64,000 nucleotides of DNA from positions 1 to 64,000 of the forward strand of contig JAHIVC010000011.1 of the NCBI GenBank assembly GCA_018816945.1. Reading direction: 5' to 3'. Origin of the DNA: Bacteroidota bacterium (GTDB lineage Bacteria > Bacteroidota > Bacteroidia > Bacteroidales > GCA-2711565). The notes below the pieces were generated by a model. That model was not told where the DNA came from. It saw only the letters and a list, made by a program, of their open reading frames with translations, and did no database searches. The position numbers and the translations under genes are program-made. Positions 62,797 through 64,000 of the stretch are shown here, piece by piece. Position 1 is the first letter of the stretch. Every line of letters begins with the position of its first letter.

Positions 62797-64000
62797 ATGA
62801 AAAAACTAATTCTAATCAGTTGTTTGCTGGCAACAACTATAATAATCAATGCTCAGCAAATAGATAAAAATGTACAGTATGATTCTTTTATTAGCTCATT
62901 TATTAAATCAACTCATATTGCTGGCCTTTCGGTTGCTGTAATTGAAAATGGAAAGATCAGTTTTATGAAATCCTACGGTGTTAAAAGTTTAGTGACAAAC
63001 GAACCCGTTACAAATGAATCAGTATTTCACACAGCATCAGTATCAAAATGTTTTGTTGCTGTTGCTATACATCAGCTTTGTGAAAGAGGAAAAGTAAATC
63101 TTGATGACCCAATTATAAAGTTTCTGACCTACTTTAAAATGGATGATCCGCGTTACAAGCAAATTACCCTGAAACAAATCCTAAATCATACCTCTGGTAT
63201 TCCTGATTTGCCATCGAATACTAATATCTGGACAAATCCAGATACTGACGATGATGTTGCCGAGAGATATGTTAAAAGTCTTTCAGGATTGAGTTTGGTT
63301 GATGAACCTGGAAATGCATGGCATTATAGCAATATAGCTTATGATATTCTGGCAGATGTCATTTCTAAAGTGTCAGGAAAGACATTTGAAGACTACATGG
63401 TAGAAAATATTTTTAATCCTTTGGATATGAAGAATAGTGATTTTCTTTTATCGAGAATTAACCCAGAACTCCGTACATCACCCCATGTTTTAATGAGAGC
63501 TATCGTTCCGACCATACCTCAAATATATCCATACAGTAGGGAGCATGCACCAAGTTCGACCCTAACTTCAAATATCACGGATATGAGTAAATGGGCTTTA
63601 ACTGTTTTACAGAAAGGTGAATACCAAGGTAAAAGAATATTTACCGAAGACACTTACTATAAAATGATTGAACCACAGGTGCCAATAAACGAAAATCAAA
63701 AAATGGCATTGGGTTGGTTCCTTGAATCGTACAAGGGGTTGAACATAATTTCTCATGCTGGTGGAGATGAGGGTTACCGAAGCTATCTAGCTATGGTGCC
63801 TGATAGGTCGCTTGGAATTATTCTGCTATGTAATTCGGATTACTTTAGCAGGAGCCAGTTATTAAACGGCTTATTTGATATATGGTTAGGAGAATCACCA
63901 CAAGTACCAAATACACCCGTTTCACTAATTCTCGGGCAGATCTACATTAAAGATGGCCTTATTAAAGCTATTGAAAAATATAATGAGTTAAAATCATCGA
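62797..64000 (+). CDS. Exported serine hydrolase, class C beta-lactamase-like (partial)
   Basis: The frame is open to the window end (401 codons seen). It has a ribosome site (AAAGGAG), a signal peptide (ending TTIIINAQ), catalytic SVSK at residues 81-84 in FHTASVSKCFVAVAI, the YSN motif near 177 and a HAGG motif in IISHAGGDEGYRSYL. The C-terminal part begins a TPR-like helix pair (ILGQIYIKDGLIKAIEKYNELK), as in related proteins that end in TPRs. The catalytic set is complete. The last bases resemble the start of the 61-bp repeat motif (AAATCATCGA). Confidence 0.9.
   Translation, partial: MKKLILISCLLATTIIINAQQIDKNVQYDSFISSFIKSTHIAGLSVAVIENGKISFMKSYGVKSLVTNEPVTNESVFHTASVSKCFVAVAIHQLCERGKVNLDDPIIKFLTYFKMDDPRYKQITLKQILNHTSGIPDLPSNTNIWTNPDTDDDVAERYVKSLSGLSLVDEPGNAWHYSNIAYDILADVISKVSGKTFEDYMVENIFNPLDMKNSDFLLSRINPELRTSPHVLMRAIVPTIPQIYPYSREHAPSSTLTSNITDMSKWALTVLQKGEYQGKRIFTEDTYYKMIEPQVPINENQKMALGWFLESYKGLNIISHAGGDEGYRSYLAMVPDRSLGIILLCNSDYFSRSQLLNGLFDIWLGESPQVPNTPVSLILGQIYIKDGLIKAIEKYNELKSS

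Overview
The window reads as a chromosomal segment of an AT-rich Bacteroidota, probably Bacteroidales or a close relative. The grounds are a SusC/SusD pair, a type IX secretion (T9SS) cargo with a C-terminal sorting domain, a PorT homologue, LpxB, KdsC and heptose-kinase genes of a Gram-negative envelope, and promoters of the Bacteroidota form TTTG-N18-20-TAnnTTTG.

Region 1 (about 1-17.7 kb, minus strand) is one long, tightly packed operon that I read as a poly-gamma-glutamate (PGA) locus. Order in the direction of transcription: TRAP-type large permease, a 49-residue two-helix membrane peptide, a membrane-anchored aspartoacylase/M14-like hydrolase, a DUF6305-like secreted protein, gamma-glutamyltransferase, PgsB, PgsC, PgsW, SusC, SusD, a secreted glutamate racemase, a sensor kinase, a sigma54 activator and a T9SS cargo that leaves the window. 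A -24/-12 (sigma54) promoter lies upstream of the first gene, which fits the NtrC-type activator near the operon's end. The set joins PGA synthesis, cleavage, racemisation and uptake. No PgsA is visible.

Region 2 (17.9-21.4 kb) holds a LamG lipoprotein and a decayed 2.4-kb element next to tRNA-Glu: ORF6N and integrase remnants plus an intact Fic protein with a palindromic operator, between about 82-bp direct repeats.

Region 3 (21.4-33.4 kb) is ordinary core genome: rfaE1-ubiE-porT-hypothetical, an aminotransferase, DUF2520-kdsC-maf, surE-lpxB-comEC, and a DDAH-like enzyme.

Region 4 (33.5-39.1 kb) is a tRNA-Asp integration site: a tRNA-Asp pseudogene broken by palindromic repeats, an intact tRNA-Asp, arm-like repeats, a tyrosine recombinase and an AbiEi/AbiEii toxin-antitoxin module flanked by two related GTGTGCGC-rich stretches, then dead genes including a NusG-like antiterminator.

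Region 5 (39.1-64 kb, plus strand) starts with a LytS/LytTR two-component pair and continues as a run of exported hydrolases and envelope proteins: two S41-like, M3, S37-like, two class-C beta-lactamase-like, alpha/beta hydrolases, two MBL-fold, isochorismatases and a TonB receptor. Three genes are broken and two enzymes have lost key catalytic residues. An intergenic repeat with an exact 61-bp period follows several stop codons in this island.
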